A stretch of DNA of 64,000 nucleotides from Azospirillum brasilense (GTDB lineage Bacteria; Pseudomonadota; Alphaproteobacteria; Azospirillales; Azospirillaceae): the NCBI RefSeq assembly GCF_003349955.1, contig NZ_QLKQ01000015.1:1-64000 (forward strand). The letters are read 5' to 3'. Positions 51,644 through 62,526 of the stretch are shown one piece after another. Under the pieces are notes generated by a model, which did no database searches, was not told the DNA's origin, and saw only the letters and a list, made by a program, of their open reading frames with translations. Position 1 is the first letter of the stretch. Every line of letters begins with the position of its first letter. The translations under genes were made by a program, and so were the position numbers.

Positions 51644-52419
51644 CCATCACCGTGAATCTGAACGCCGACCTGGGCGAGGGCTTCGGCGCCTACGACATCG
51701 GCGACGACGACTCCATGCTCGGCATCGTCGCCTCCGCCAACATCGCCTGCGGCTTCCATGCGGGCGACCCGCTGGTGATGACGCGGACCGTCCGGAACGC
51801 GGTGGCGAAGGGCGTCAGCCTGGGCGCCCACCCCTCCTACCCCGATCTCCAAGGCTTCGGGCGCCGCCCGCTGCGCATGTCGGCGGCGGAGGTCGAGGCG
51901 ATGGTCGCCTATCAGATCGGCGCGCTGATGGGCGTCGCCGCCGCTGCCGGCGGGTCGGTCACCCATGTGAAGGCGCACGGCGCGCTGAACAACATGGCGG
52001 CGGTGGACGAGGGGCTGGCTCTGGCGATCGGGCGGGCGATCAAGGGCGTCGATCCCAACCTGATCTATCTCGCCACCGCCGGGTCGGAAATGGCGCGGGC
52101 CGGGCGGACGCTGGGCCTGCCGACGGCGGAGGAGGTCTTCGCCGACCGCGCCTACGACGACAATGGCAACCTCGTGCCGCGCGGCCAGCCCGGCGCGATG
52201 GTCCACGACCCGGACGTGGCGGCGGCCAACGTCCTGCGCATGCTGGAGGACGGCGTGATCCTGTCGGTGACCGGCACGCGCATTCCCTGCACCGTCCATT
52301 CCGTCTGCGTCCACGGCGACGAGCCGAGCGCCGTCGCCATGGCCGGCAACCTGCGCCGCACCCTTGAGGCCAAGGGGGTCCGCATCGTTCCGCTGCCGGA
52401 TCTGCGCGACCGCTTCTGA
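51640..52419 (+). CDS. pxpA: 5-oxoprolinase subunit PxpA (LamB/YcsF family)
   Basis: 259 residues, LamB/YcsF family. Signatures are NLNADLGEGFGAYDIGDDDSMLGIVASANIACGFHAGDP at the N-terminus (metal/substrate Asp and His), THVKAHGALNNMAAVD and EVFADRAYDDNGNLVPRGQPGAMV. PxpA forms the 5-oxoprolinase with PxpB and PxpC. The ATG at 51640 overlaps the pxpC stop; an in-frame start 15 bases upstream is unlikely. It is the last gene of the operon; the next gene converges 10 bases away. Confidence 0.95.
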   Translation: MTITVNLNADLGEGFGAYDIGDDDSMLGIVASANIACGFHAGDPLVMTRTVRNAVAKGVSLGAHPSYPDLQGFGRRPLRMSAAEVEAMVAYQIGALMGVAAAAGGSVTHVKAHGALNNMAAVDEGLALAIGRAIKGVDPNLIYLATAGSEMARAGRTLGLPTAEEVFADRAYDDNGNLVPRGQPGAMVHDPDVAAANVLRMLEDGVILSVTGTRIPCTVHSVCVHGDEPSAVAMAGNLRRTLEAKGVRIVPLPDLRDRF

Positions 52420-52429
52420 CGGGTTGGGA

Positions 52430-52829
52430 TCACGCCGGCCGCAGCTTCGCCGCCTGGGCGAGGCTGGCGAGCGTGTCCAGGATGACCTGAGGGCTGACCG
52501 GCTTGCGCAGCACCACCAGCGGCTGCCAGCGGTCAGACGTCAGGTCGTCCTCCCCCGCCTCCATCGACAGGAAGCCGGTCATCACCAGGATCGGCAGCCC
52601 GGCCGCCCGGGTCCGCAGCTCGCGGATCAGGGCACGGCCGTCCATCCGCGGCATGCGCAGATCGGTGATGACGAGGTCGGCAGGGTCGGCGCTGTAGCGC
52701 TCCAGCCCCTCCTGCCCGTCCTGGGCCAGGGTGACGCGGTATCCCTTGCGGGACAGGAAATCCTCCAGCGCCATGGCGGCGAGGGCTTCGTCCTCGGCCA
52801 CCAGGACATGCAGCGGAGCGGTGACGGGG

Positions 52830-52837
<8 letters not shown>
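52430..52837 (-). CDS. Receiver-only response regulator
   Basis: 135 residues, a single receiver domain: acidic pocket E15-D16 (VAEDE), phospho-acceptor D59 (VITDLRMPRMDG), switch T87 and K112 (LRKPVSP). There is no output domain. The ATG overlaps the end of the ethylene-receptor-like kinase gene by eight bases on the same strand, so it is almost certainly the cognate partner. It may carry the signal by protein contact, for example to chemotaxis or another two-component route. Confidence 0.9.
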
Positions 52838-54419
<1,582 letters not shown>

Positions 54420-54625
54420 TTTTCGGTCTCCGGCCACGGTTCAGCCGGGTCCGGTAATTCCGCCGTTTCTTTGATCTCGCCACAAAAGCTTGAAGCACAA
54501 CGCCTTGCAGCACCACGCCGCGGAGGCTGCATCGGCGAACGCTACTCGAATCACACGGGCGGGGCAACACGCGGAACGCGATACCAGCCTTTGGTCAGCG
54601 CGCTCCGCATGGCTCCGGATGAGTG

Positions 54626-56233
<1,608 letters not shown>

Positions 56234-56268
56234 GCGCGTTCCCGTAACTCAGCGGTGCAGACAACGGC

Positions 56269-56307
56269 GAAGAGGGCCGGGAGGCGGAACGCCCCACGGC
56301 CCTCTTC
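56269..56307. terminator. Hairpin upstream of prfC
   Basis: GAAGAGGGCC (56269-56278) pairs perfectly with GGCCCTCTTC (56298-56307) around a 19-base loop. Neither strand has a U-run. Possibly the ancestral terminator or leader structure between asd and prfC; strand and role are uncertain. Confidence 0.35.
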
Positions 56308-56504
56308 GTTCGGACGTATAGATAGCAGCGTGGACGACAAGGTTCCAGCGTTGAAACTTTTTCCATATTCGCGCTAAATTCGTCAACGCTATCAATAACA
56401 GATTTAGCTATAATCTTCTATCAAGGAGATAATATATTGATGTCAGTAAAAAATTGATAATGAAAAATCAAAAACCACGCCAGATATAACGAAAGAAGCA
56501 ACCC

Positions 56505-57146
56505 ATGTTCGATAAGATTATAGAAAAATATTGGCCGCAAGTTAAGGAAAATTTTCTGTCTTTTTTAATTGGATTTATTGCCTGTGCGATTATTTTTGGA
56601 TTATCAAGCCAAACAAACCTAGGAAATAGGGTGTTTTCGTTTCTTCTTGATTTGTCTGGAAAGACAAACAAAGAGATAGCTGATATTATAGAGTCTCGCG
56701 AAGTTTCCATAAAAGAACTTCAAGAGAAAAAAAGCGAAATCGATTTAATATATAAAAACCTCAATCTAGCATCTGAAGAAAATAAAAATCTGAAGGACAG
56801 AATGGATGAAATTAATTCAATTATTTCTGAAAAAAACAAAGTGATTAATTCGTTGATTTTAGAGAATGAAATTCTTAACAAAGAGAAAGTATTAATAAAA
56901 AAGAACATCCCTCTTGCAGTAGGGAGCATAGGATTGATAGAAGAAAATTTTTATATCTACTTAGAAGGAATACAAATCTATGGGAAAAATGCGGATTGCC
57001 GAATACAATTCACAGGAAGCTCGGCAAGCATAATATTAAGTAAAAAAAGGGCAATAAACATTGCGAGTAAAAACAAAAACTATCTTATAAGGGCATCTGA
57101 AATAGAAATAGATATCTGCTCTATAGAAGTAGAGGCGGCAAAATAG
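56505..57146 (+). CDS. AT-rich coiled-coil membrane protein, unknown
   Basis: 213 residues. One membrane segment lies near 17-36 (ENFLSFLIGFIACAIIFGLSS), then a long Lys/Glu/Asn-rich coiled coil (about 55-135), then a small beta-rich C-terminal domain (about 135-213). Codon use is strongly AT-rich (ATA, TTA, AAT, GAA), unlike every neighbour. That marks the gene and its flanks as recently acquired. No transposase, integrase or family is recognised. The design, a single anchor plus coiled coil plus small domain, resembles many phage or defence-island proteins, but this is only resemblance. Ribosome site AAAGAAG lies ahead of the ATG. Confidence 0.75.
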   Translation: MFDKIIEKYWPQVKENFLSFLIGFIACAIIFGLSSQTNLGNRVFSFLLDLSGKTNKEIADIIESREVSIKELQEKKSEIDLIYKNLNLASEENKNLKDRMDEINSIISEKNKVINSLILENEILNKEKVLIKKNIPLAVGSIGLIEENFYIYLEGIQIYGKNADCRIQFTGSSASIILSKKRAINIASKNKNYLIRASEIEIDICSIEVEAAK

Positions 57147-57171
57147 GTTTTATATTATAAGGTTAATTCGA

Positions 57172-57216
57172 ATTCGCTTCCGTGCTGGCGACAAAGCCGC
57201 CAGCACGGAAGCGAAT
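57172..57216. terminator. 19-base-pair perfect hairpin between the AT-rich gene and asd
   Basis: The arms 57172-57190 and 57198-57216 (ATTCGCTTCCGTGCTGGCG against its exact complement) form a 19-pair stem with a seven-base loop. It sits 2 bases beyond the asd stop codon and 25 bases after the AT-rich gene. Neither strand has a U-run, so termination might be inefficient or depend on other factors. Confidence 0.6.
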
Positions 57217-57218
57217 CA

Positions 57219-58235
57219 TTAGGACAGCGATAGTTCAGCGATCTGCACCGCGTTGAGTGCGGCGCCCTTCAGGAGCTGATCGCCGCAGACGAAGAGGTCG
57301 AGACCGTGGTCGCCGAAGATCAGGCTGGTGCGGATGCGGCCGACCTCGACGTCGAACTGGCCGGTGGCGTTGATCGGCATCGGGTAGACGCCGTCGGCCG
57401 GCACGTCCTTCACCACCACGCCCGGCGCGTCGGCCAGGACGGCGCGGGCGGCGTCCGGGGTCACCGGCGACAGCGTCTCGACCGTGATCGCCTCGGAATG
57501 GGCGCGGTAGGTCGGGATGCGCACCGCCGTGCAGCTCACCGGCAGGTCCGGGATCTCCAGGATCTTCCGGGTCTCCCAGGTCACCTTCATCTCCTCCTTC
57601 GTGTAGCCGTTCTCCTGGAAGGCGTCGATCTGGGGGATCAGGTTGAAGGGGATCGGGTGACGGAACACGCTGTTGACGACCGGCTTGCCGTCGAGCTGGT
57701 TGCGGGTCTGCTCCTCAAGCTCGGCCATGCCCTCCGCACCGGCGCCGCTGGTCGCCTGGTAGGTGGAGACGATCACGCGCTTGAGGCCGAAGGCCTTGTG
57801 CAGGGGCCCGAGCGCCACGACGGCGATGGCGGTGGTGCAGTTCGGATTGGCCACGAGCTTGGCGTCGCCCATGGCGTGGGCGTTGATCTCCGGCACGATC
57901 AGCGGGACGTTGTCGTCGTAGCGGAAGGCCGAGGAGTTGTCGATCACCAGCGCCCCGCCCGCGGCGATGGCCGGCGCATGCTCCTTGGCGAAATCACCGG
58001 ACACGGCGAGCAGGACGATGTCGTACCCCTTCACCTTCTCGACGTCGAACGCCACGAGGGTCTTCTCGCCGAACGGGGTCTCGACGGTCCGGCCGGCGCT
58101 GCGCTCCGACGCGAACAGGCCAAGTTCCGCGACCGGGAACGAACGGCGGTGAAGAACATCGACCATCTCGCGGCCGACGGCGCCCGTGGCACCGACGATG
58201 GCAACGCGGCGAGGAGAAGGAGAAGAGGTGCTCAT
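57219..58235 (-). CDS. asd: Aspartate-semialdehyde dehydrogenase
   Basis: 338 residues. NADP-binding [19 protein letters not shown] at the start, catalytic C133 in [13 protein letters not shown], and substrate-binding [12 protein letters not shown]. It reduces aspartyl phosphate to aspartate semialdehyde, the branch point to lysine, methionine and threonine and, via diaminopimelate, the cell wall. The ATG at 58235 with AAGGAG a few bases upstream is chosen over a longer open frame of poor composition. It stands alone. A strong hairpin borders its stop. Confidence 0.96.
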   Translation of the reverse strand: MSTSSPSPRRVAIVGATGAVGREMVDVLHRRSFPVAELGLFASERSAGRTVETPFGEKTLVAFDVEKVKGYDIVLLAVSGDFAKEHAPAIAAGGALVIDNSSAFRYDDNVPLIVPEINAHAMGDAKLVANPNCTTAIAVVALGPLHKAFGLKRVIVSTYQATSGAGAEGMAELEEQTRNQLDGKPVVNSVFRHPIPFNLIPQIDAFQENGYTKEEMKVTWETRKILEIPDLPVSCTAVRIPTYRAHSEAITVETLSPVTPDAARAVLADAPGVVVKDVPADGVYPMPINATGQFDVEVGRIRTSLIFGDHGLDLFVCGDQLLKGAALNAVQIAELSLS

Positions 58236-58444
58236 GGGTGTGGTCCGTCCTTTGGTCTTGCCCGCATCGAGCGTGGACGGCGGCCCCGGATACACCAAGG
58301 CCCCGTCCGTGTCCGGCGGGGCCTTCGTGGTGGGTGAAGCGTCTTACTCGATCAACGCACGCCACCGTCCGACGGCCCGCCGGAGCGGGTCGTTTTGGTC
58401 GTGGTGGTGGTGATGGCGAGCGAGCGATTCATAACCCGCTAGAT

Positions 58445-58480
58445 AAACGAAAGGCGCGGGGCTTGTAAAGCGCCCGCGCC
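58445..58480 (-). terminator. Intrinsic terminator of glgP
   Basis: On the minus strand GGCGCGGG (58480-58473) pairs with CCCGCGCC (58460-58453) around a 12-base loop and is followed by TTTCGTTT. It lies 41 bases beyond the glgP stop. The intervening 58236-58520 holds otherwise only the asd upstream region. Confidence 0.65.
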
Positions 58481-58520
58481 TTCGTACCGCAATTTTTGTC
58501 CGGCTCCGGACGAGGCCGCG

Positions 58521-61019
58521 TCAGCCCTCGGTTTCGGTCGCATGCTCCGGCTTCACGGGATGCACGTCCCAGATCTCCGTCGCGTACTCCATGATGGTGC
58601 GGTCGGAGGAGAACCAGCCCATGTTGGCGGTGTTCAGGATGGCCTTGCGCGTCCACTCCTCCTGGTCGCGGTAGAGGTCCATGGCCTTCTGCTGCGCCTC
58701 GCAGTACTCGGAGAAGTCCGCCGTCACCAGGAAATGGTCGCCGCCGTCGGTCAGCGCCTGGAGGATCGGATGGTAGCGGTTGGGATCGTCCGGCGAGAAG
58801 ACGCCGGTGGAGATCATGTCCAGCGCCCGCTTCAGGCTGGGGTTCGACGCGATGACGTCGCGCGGGTTGAAGCCGCCGCTGGCCCGCAGATCGTTCACCT
58901 CCTCGGCGGTCAGGCCGAAGATGAAGATATTGTCCTCGCCCACATGCTCGCGGATTTCGACGTTGGCGCCGTCCAGCGTGCCGATGGTCAGCGCGCCGTT
59001 GAGTGCCAGCTTCATGTTGCCGGTGCCCGACGCCTCCATGCCCGCGGTGGAGATCTGCTCCGACAGGTCGGCCGCCGGCATGATGATCTCCGCCGCCGTC
59101 ACGTTGTAGTTCGGCAGCAGGACGATCTTCAGGTTGTCGTGCACCGACGGGTCATGGTTCACCACCTTCGCCACATCGTTGATGAGCTTGATGATGAGCT
59201 TGGCCATGTGATAGCTCGGCGCCGCCTTGCCGGCGAAGATCTTGGTCACCGGCACCCAGGACACGGTCGGGTTGTCGCGCATCTCGTTGTACAGCGCGAT
59301 CGCCTGGAGGATGTTCAGGAGCTGGCGCTTGTACTCGTGCATGCGCTTGACCTGCACGTCGAACAGGCTGTCGACCTGCACGTCCACCCCGGTCTGGCGC
59401 GCGATGTAGGCGGCCAGCCGCTTCTTGTTCTTCCGCTTGGCGCGGCGGAACTCCTCGCGGAAGACCAGATCGTCGGCCTTCTCGGCCAGCGCCTTGATCT
59501 GGCTGAGGTCCTTGATCCAGCCGTTGCCGATGCGGCTGGTGATCAGCGCGGCCAGCGGCTGGTTCGCCTGATGCAGCCAGCGGCGCGGCGTGATGCCGTT
59601 GGTCTTGTTGTTGATGCGCTCCGGGAACTCCGCGTGGAAATCGGCGAAGACGGTCTGCTTCATCAGCTCGGTGTGCAGGGCCGACACGCCGTTGACCTTG
59701 TGCGAGCCGAGGAAGGCCAGATTGCCCATGCGCACCCGGCGGTCGCCGCGCTCGTCGATCAGCGACAGGCGGGACAGCCGCCCGTTGTCGCCGGCCGCCC
59801 GCGCCTTGGAGCGGTTCAGGAACTTGGCGTTGATCTCGTAGATGATCTGCATGTGGCGCGGCAGCACGCGCTCCATCATGCGCACCGGCCACGCCTCCAG
59901 CGCCTCCGGCAGCAGCGTGTGGTTGGTGTAGGAGAAGGTCGCGCGGGTGATGTCCCACGCCTTGTCCCAGGTCACGCCGTGCTGGTCCACCAGCAGCCGC
60001 ATCAGCTCGGCGATGCCGATGGCCGGGTGCGTGTCGTTGAGCTGGATCGCCGCCTTGTCGGGCAGGCTGTCGAAGTTGGAATGGTGCTGCAGGTAGCGGC
60101 GCAGGATGTCCTGGAGCGAGGCGGAGGTGAAGAAATACTCCTGCTTCAGCCGCAGCTCCTTGCCGCCCTCCGTCGCGTCGTTCGGGTAGAGGACGCGGCT
60201 CAGATTCTCGGTCAGCACCTTCTGCTCGACCGCCTTCATGTAGGCGCCGTCGTTGAAGTGGCCGAAATTGAAGTCGCGGGTGGCGCGGGCCGACCACAGG
60301 CGCAGCGTGTTGATCGTGTCGCCGCCGTAGCCGACCACCGGCGTGTCATAGGCCATGGCCAGCACGCGCTCGGCGTCCACCCAGCGGTAGGCGCGCTCAC
60401 CCACCGAATCCCGGAACTCCTCGACGCGGCCGTAGAACTGGACGGGGTACAGCACCTCCGGACGCGGGAACTCCCACGGGTTGCCGAATTGCAGCCACTG
60501 CTCCGGATACTCGACCTGCCAGCCATGCTCGAAGCGCTGCTCGAACAGGCCGAACTCGTAGCGGATGCCGTAGCCGTAGCCGGGCAGCCCCTCCGTCGCC
60601 ATGCTGTCGAGGAAGCAGGCGGCCAGACGGCCGAGACCGCCGTTGCCCAGCGCCGCGTCCGGCTCCGCCTCCACCACGTCGTCGAGGTTCAGGCCGATGC
60701 GGTCGAGCGCCTGACGGCACTGGTCGGTGATGCCGAGGTTGGCGAGGCTGTTGGTCAGCAGACGGCCGATCAGGAATTCCAGCGAGAGGTAGTAAACGCG
60801 CTTGGCGTCCTGCTGGTAATAGGTCCGCGTCGTGTCCATCCAGCGATCCACGAGGCGGTCGCGCACGGCCAGCGCCACGGTGTGGAACCAGTCGCGCCGG
60901 GTCGCCGCCCGCGCGTCCTTGCCGACGGAATAGACCAGCCACTCCAGAAACGAGCGCTTCAGCCCGTCGACATCCAGACTGCGGCGTTCGATCTCGCGGG
61001 ACTTATACCGAGCGTCCAT
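58521..61019 (-). CDS. glgP: Glycogen/maltodextrin phosphorylase
   Basis: 832 residues from the ATG at 61019; an ATG at 61079 would add 20 residues. The GT35 family is clear: RVYYLSLEFLIGRLLTNSL, AALGNGGLGRLAACFLDS, VQLND-type QLNDTHPAIGIAELMR, and the pyridoxal-phosphate lysine in ASGTGNMKLALNGALTIGTLDGAN. It removes glucose-1-phosphate from the non-reducing ends of alpha-1,4-glucans. No other glycogen genes are adjacent, although a GH13 glucosidase lies 30 kb away. A GC hairpin after the gene probably ends transcription. Confidence 0.95.
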   Translation of the reverse strand: MDARYKSREIERRSLDVDGLKRSFLEWLVYSVGKDARAATRRDWFHTVALAVRDRLVDRWMDTTRTYYQQDAKRVYYLSLEFLIGRLLTNSLANLGITDQCRQALDRIGLNLDDVVEAEPDAALGNGGLGRLAACFLDSMATEGLPGYGYGIRYEFGLFEQRFEHGWQVEYPEQWLQFGNPWEFPRPEVLYPVQFYGRVEEFRDSVGERAYRWVDAERVLAMAYDTPVVGYGGDTINTLRLWSARATRDFNFGHFNDGAYMKAVEQKVLTENLSRVLYPNDATEGGKELRLKQEYFFTSASLQDILRRYLQHHSNFDSLPDKAAIQLNDTHPAIGIAELMRLLVDQHGVTWDKAWDITRATFSYTNHTLLPEALEAWPVRMMERVLPRHMQIIYEINAKFLNRSKARAAGDNGRLSRLSLIDERGDRRVRMGNLAFLGSHKVNGVSALHTELMKQTVFADFHAEFPERINNKTNGITPRRWLHQANQPLAALITSRIGNGWIKDLSQIKALAEKADDLVFREEFRRAKRKNKKRLAAYIARQTGVDVQVDSLFDVQVKRMHEYKRQLLNILQAIALYNEMRDNPTVSWVPVTKIFAGKAAPSYHMAKLIIKLINDVAKVVNHDPSVHDNLKIVLLPNYNVTAAEIIMPAADLSEQISTAGMEASGTGNMKLALNGALTIGTLDGANVEIREHVGEDNIFIFGLTAEEVNDLRASGGFNPRDVIASNPSLKRALDMISTGVFSPDDPNRYHPILQALTDGGDHFLVTADFSEYCEAQQKAMDLYRDQEEWTRKAILNTANMGWFSSDRTIMEYATEIWDVHPVKPEHATETEG

Positions 61020-61287
61020 GTCTTGACTTTCTTCTTTCCAGGGCCAACTGGAGCGGCGGTTATTCAGCCGGTCTTCCATCGGCGGCAGTTTCCGGGGTCC
61101 ATGGTTAAGCAACGTTTAAGTCGCTGCGCCAACCAGTCGAATCGACCTGTCGAATCGCCTAGGCCGTTCGTCCAGAGCAACAGCCAAGACTTGCCCTTGT
61201 GCCACACGCGCTGTGTCAAAACGCAAACCATCCCCGCGGCGCAGCGTGGGTCGGTAATCGCTGCGAAGCCCCGCCGGAGGGAGTAAG

Positions 61288-62526
61288 ATGGCATCCGTGT
61301 CAGCCTCTTTGAACCTCCCGATGCTCGACAATACCGTATCGGCGGATTCCCGCCAGGACCTGCCCGGCGACGCCACCATCCTGCTCCGTCAGGCCCAGCC
61401 GGCGGACATTCCCGCGCTGCTGGCCATCGAGGAGCGGTGCTTCGCCACCGACCGTCTGACCCGACGTAGTTTTCATTATTTGCTGACGAAAGCCAAGGCC
61501 ACAGGACTTGTGGAAGTCCACAGCGGGGCGGTCGTCGGCTACGCGCTGGTGTCCTTCCATTCCGGAACCTCGCTCGCCCGGCTCTACTCCTTCGCCGTCG
61601 ATCCCGACCACCGCGGCCAGGGGGTCGCCAAGCGCCTTCTCGCCGCGGCGGAGCAGGCCGCCCGCTCGCGCGACTGCATCTATCTGCGGCTGGAGGTGCG
61701 GCGCGACAACGCCGCGGCGATCGACCTCTACAAGAAGGCCGGCTACCGCGAGTTCGGCGTCTACACCGATTACTATGAAGACCATATGGAGGCGCTGCGG
61801 CTGGAGAAGCGCCTCGGCCACAGCGGCCCCAGCGCGCCGCTGGGCGGGCCCCTGGTCCCCTACTACCAGCAGACCCTGGACTTCACCTGCGGCCCGTCGG
61901 CCCTGATGATGGCGATGAAGGCGCTGAAGCCCGCGGAGATCGAGCTGGGGCGCAAGCTGGAAATCCGCCTGTGGCGGGAATCGACGACCGTCTTCATGAC
62001 CTCCGGCCATGGCGGCTGCGGCCCGTTCGGGCTGGCGCTGGCGGCGGCGCGGCGCGGCTTCGCGGTGGACATCCACATCAAGGACAACGCCACCCCCTTC
62101 CTGGACAGCGTGCGCAGCGACGAGAAGAAGGAGGTCATGCGCATCGTGCACGAGGACTTCCTCGACGAGCTGGAGGGCAGCGGCGCCACCGTCCGCCACA
62201 ACACCCTGACCGCCCAGGACATGGCCGACGCGGTGGCGGGCGGGGCCATCCCCATCGTGCTCATCAGCTCCTACCGGATCTATCACGAAAAATTTCCGCA
62301 TTGGGTCGTCGTGACCGGTGCCGACGACCGCTTTCTCTATGTTCATGATCCGCTTGTGTACGATCGTCACCACGCTCACATCGACCGGATGAACATGCCG
62401 ATCCCGAAAGCCGACTTCGAGCGCATGGCCCGCTACGGCAAGGCCCAGTTGAAGGCCGCCCTTCTCCTCCGCCCCCAGCTTTCTGATCGGGCTGCCGATG
62501 GGGCCGCCAAGGGGTCCGCCGCCTGA
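61288..62526 (+). CDS. GNAT acetyltransferase - C39-peptidase-like fusion
   Basis: 412 residues with GGAGGG ahead of the ATG. The N-terminal GNAT domain (about 30-175) has the acetyl-CoA loop RGQGVAKRLL (109-118). The C-terminal half (about 190-400) is C39-papain-like, with the oxyanion Gln Q194/Q195, nucleophile C201 in DFTCGPSALMM, H338 in FPHWVVV and D354 in VHDPL, all in the right order. It has no signal peptide. It overlaps the RimK-like gene by one base (TGATG), so the two act together, probably in making or processing an amide-bonded small peptide or in modifying a protein. Exact substrate unknown. Confidence 0.85.
   Translation: MASVSASLNLPMLDNTVSADSRQDLPGDATILLRQAQPADIPALLAIEERCFATDRLTRRSFHYLLTKAKATGLVEVHSGAVVGYALVSFHSGTSLARLYSFAVDPDHRGQGVAKRLLAAAEQAARSRDCIYLRLEVRRDNAAAIDLYKKAGYREFGVYTDYYEDHMEALRLEKRLGHSGPSAPLGGPLVPYYQQTLDFTCGPSALMMAMKALKPAEIELGRKLEIRLWRESTTVFMTSGHGGCGPFGLALAAARRGFAVDIHIKDNATPFLDSVRSDEKKEVMRIVHEDFLDELEGSGATVRHNTLTAQDMADAVAGGAIPIVLISSYRIYHEKFPHWVVVTGADDRFLYVHDPLVYDRHHAHIDRMNMPIPKADFERMARYGKAQLKAALLLRPQLSDRAADGAAKGSAA

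Noticed and set aside
56380..57175. AATTCG as target-site duplication of the AT-rich island
   Set aside because: The six-base match is too short and occurs more than once near the right border; chance is likely.
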